DNA of 64,000 nt from an uncultured Verrucomicrobia subdivision 3 bacterium (GTDB lineage Bacteria > Verrucomicrobiota > Verrucomicrobiia > Limisphaerales > UBA11358): NCBI GenBank assembly GCA_903922735.1, contig CAIXUZ010000023.1, positions 1-64,000 on the forward strand, written 5' to 3'. Below, in pieces: positions 62,874 through 64,000 of the stretch; position 1 is the stretch's first letter; each line of letters opens with the position of its first letter. A program made the position numbers and the translations under genes. Below the pieces are notes generated by a model, which saw only the letters and a list, made by a program, of their open reading frames with translations, was not told where the DNA came from and searched no databases.

Positions 62874-64000
62874 TTACACGCCGACGACGGCTTCGAGCTT
62901 GCAGGTGTCGGCACAGACACCGCAGACAATGCATTTCTCTTGATCGATGACATGGGGCTGTTTCTTCTCGCCGCGAATCGCGCCGACGGGACATTTCTTG
63001 CCGCAGGCCATGCAGCCTTTGCATTTCGCCGGATCAATGCTCGGCTTGGCGAGCGCCTTGCACTGGCCGGTCGGACAATGCTTGTGAAAGACGTGGGCGT
63101 CGTATTCGGCGCGGAAATAGCGGAGCGTCGAGAGCACCGGATTCGGCGCGGTTTTGCCCAGGCCGCAGAGCGAACCTTTCTGCACGGCGAGCGCGAGTTT
63201 TTCCATCAGCCCCAGCGTTTCGCCGGTGGCGCGGCCTTCAATGATGTCGTCCAGCATCGCGAGCAGCTGGCGCGTGCCTTCGCGGCAGAGTACACATTTG
63301 CCGCAGCTTTCGCGCTGGGTGAAATCCATGAAAAACCGGGCGATGCTGACCATGCACGTTTTTTCATTCATTGCAACCAGGCCGCCGGAGCCGACCATCG
63401 CGCCAACGCCGCGGAGCGAATCATAATCGAGCGGCAGATCGAGGTGTTCTTTCGTCAAACAGCCGCCGGATGGACCGCCGATTTGCACGGCTTTGAAACC
63501 ATTCGGCTTCACTTTGCCGCGCCGGTCGGTGATGCCGCCGCCGATGTTCAAAACCACTTCGCGCAACGTGGTGCCAAACGGAACTTCGATCAATCCGGTG
63601 TTGGCAACATGCCCCGTGAGCGCGAACGTTTTCGTGCCCGGCGAAGCCGTGGAGCCCAGCTTGCGGAAATTATCCGCTCCATCTTTGATGACACGGACGA
63701 CATGCGCCAGCGTCTCGACGTTGTTGATGATCGTCGGCTTGCCCCACAGCCCGCTTTGCGCCGGGAACGGCGGCTTGGGCCGGGGCATCCCGCGCTGGCC
63801 TTCAATCGAGGCGATCATCGCGGTTTCTTCGCCGCAGACAAAAGCCCCCGCGCCTTCCAGCACCTCGCAGTTCAAGCTCTGGCCGGAGCCGAAGCTATCC
63901 TCGCCGAGGTAACCGTGCTTTTGCGCATCCTCAACGGCGCGCTTCATCCGTGCGACGGCGAGCGGATATTCCGCGCGCACATAAATCAAAGTCTCATCCG
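62874..64000 (-). CDS. hydB: NuoF-like NADH-binding hydrogenase subunit HydB (5' end beyond window)
   Basis: A C-terminal portion of at least 375 residues; the frame remains open to the window edge (residues before the visible Met-like TTG read ...DETLIYVRAEYPLAV), so the true start lies outside. It shows the NuoF core (RAEYPLAVARMKRAVEDA; GAGAFVCGEETAMIASIEG; CGKCVLCREGT cluster) and C-terminal 2x[4Fe-4S] ferredoxin sites (CKGCMACGKKC; CIVCGVCADTC). The layout is that of HydB of bifurcating hydrogenases. It precedes hydA by 31 bases; a NuoE-like HydC would be expected just upstream of the window. Confidence 0.9.
   Translation of the reverse strand, partial: DETLIYVRAEYPLAVARMKRAVEDAQKHGYLGEDSFGSGQSLNCEVLEGAGAFVCGEETAMIASIEGQRGMPRPKPPFPAQSGLWGKPTIINNVETLAHVVRVIKDGADNFRKLGSTASPGTKTFALTGHVANTGLIEVPFGTTLREVVLNIGGGITDRRGKVKPNGFKAVQIGGPSGGCLTKEHLDLPLDYDSLRGVGAMVGSGGLVAMNEKTCMVSIARFFMDFTQRESCGKCVLCREGTRQLLAMLDDIIEGRATGETLGLMEKLALAVQKGSLCGLGKTAPNPVLSTLRYFRAEYDAHVFHKHCPTGQCKALAKPSIDPAKCKGCMACGKKCPVGAIRGEKKQPHVIDQEKCIVCGVCADTCKLEAVVGV

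Noticed and set aside
61694-62950. 418-codon plus-strand open frame
   Set aside because: Antisense to hydA, whose domains are unmistakable; translation is Arg/Ala/His-rich without any domain.
1-64000. CRISPR array or restriction/toxin defence island
   Set aside because: No regularly spaced repeats with unique spacers and no cas, restriction or toxin-antitoxin genes were seen; the only tandem repeat (9992-10075) has no spacers.

Overview
The window looks like a chromosome piece from a Verrucomicrobiota bacterium, probably of the Pedosphaera/Limisphaerales type and probably an anaerobic or facultative polysaccharide fermenter. This rests on gene content: secreted proteins with Verrucomicrobia-style C-terminal tails, a four-helix-bundle 'suffix' protein, a DUF2723 membrane protein with TPRs, GTG/TTG starts, few clear Shine-Dalgarno sites and tight gene packing. 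No rRNA, tRNA, CRISPR array or intact transposase was seen.

Layout. 1-415: no gene, but a ~140 bp nested palindromic element. 416-8743 (+): RlmD/TrmA-type RNA methyltransferase, then an envelope-glycan run (DUF2723-TPR protein, GT4, WecA/MraY-like transferase), YmdB-like phosphoesterase and an MFS carrier. 8740-12926: aldo/keto reductase, a repeat-rich low-coding stretch, an FN3 protein, a four-helix-bundle gene broken by one stop codon, and purB. 13103-19017: GH2 beta-mannosidase, rhomboid protease, a small membrane protein, a possible phage remnant, a TPMT-like methyltransferase and LolD. 19141-32337: housekeeping genes (LolC/E, SppA, Upp, PAP2, GT39, Zn-peptidase, PhoH-YbeY-DUF502, RecO, a hybrid histidine kinase, ProS).

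32664-52244 is a plant-polysaccharide (mannan/glucan) locus: secreted esterase/peptidase, sodium:sugar symporter, GH130 phosphorylase, secreted GH-A glycosidase, GH92 alpha-mannosidase, a membrane DUF362/beta-propeller fusion, a XylR-type regulator and a 2169-residue enzyme with three catalytic domains (GH5, GH5, GH9) plus CBM2- and CBM3-like modules. A paired TTTGCGCAAA-type motif with 20 bp spacing lies before the symporter and again between the regulator and the giant enzyme, suggesting one regulon.

52293-64000 (all minus strand) is one tightly overlapping [FeFe]-hydrogenase operon. In transcription order: NuoF-like hydB (runs off the window), hydA, hydG, aspartase, hydF, hydE, a small thioredoxin-like [2Fe-2S] protein, a second hydrogenase-like protein with a PAS region that lacks the proton-transfer cysteine (putative H2/redox sensor), and a SpoIIE-type phosphatase. 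It thus seems to encode catalysis, H-cluster assembly and H2 sensing with a Ser/Thr-phosphatase output. hydF carries an in-frame palindromic repeat insertion in its GTPase domain. Sugars released and imported by the polysaccharide locus would yield NADH and reduced ferredoxin, which the hydrogenase could discharge as H2.
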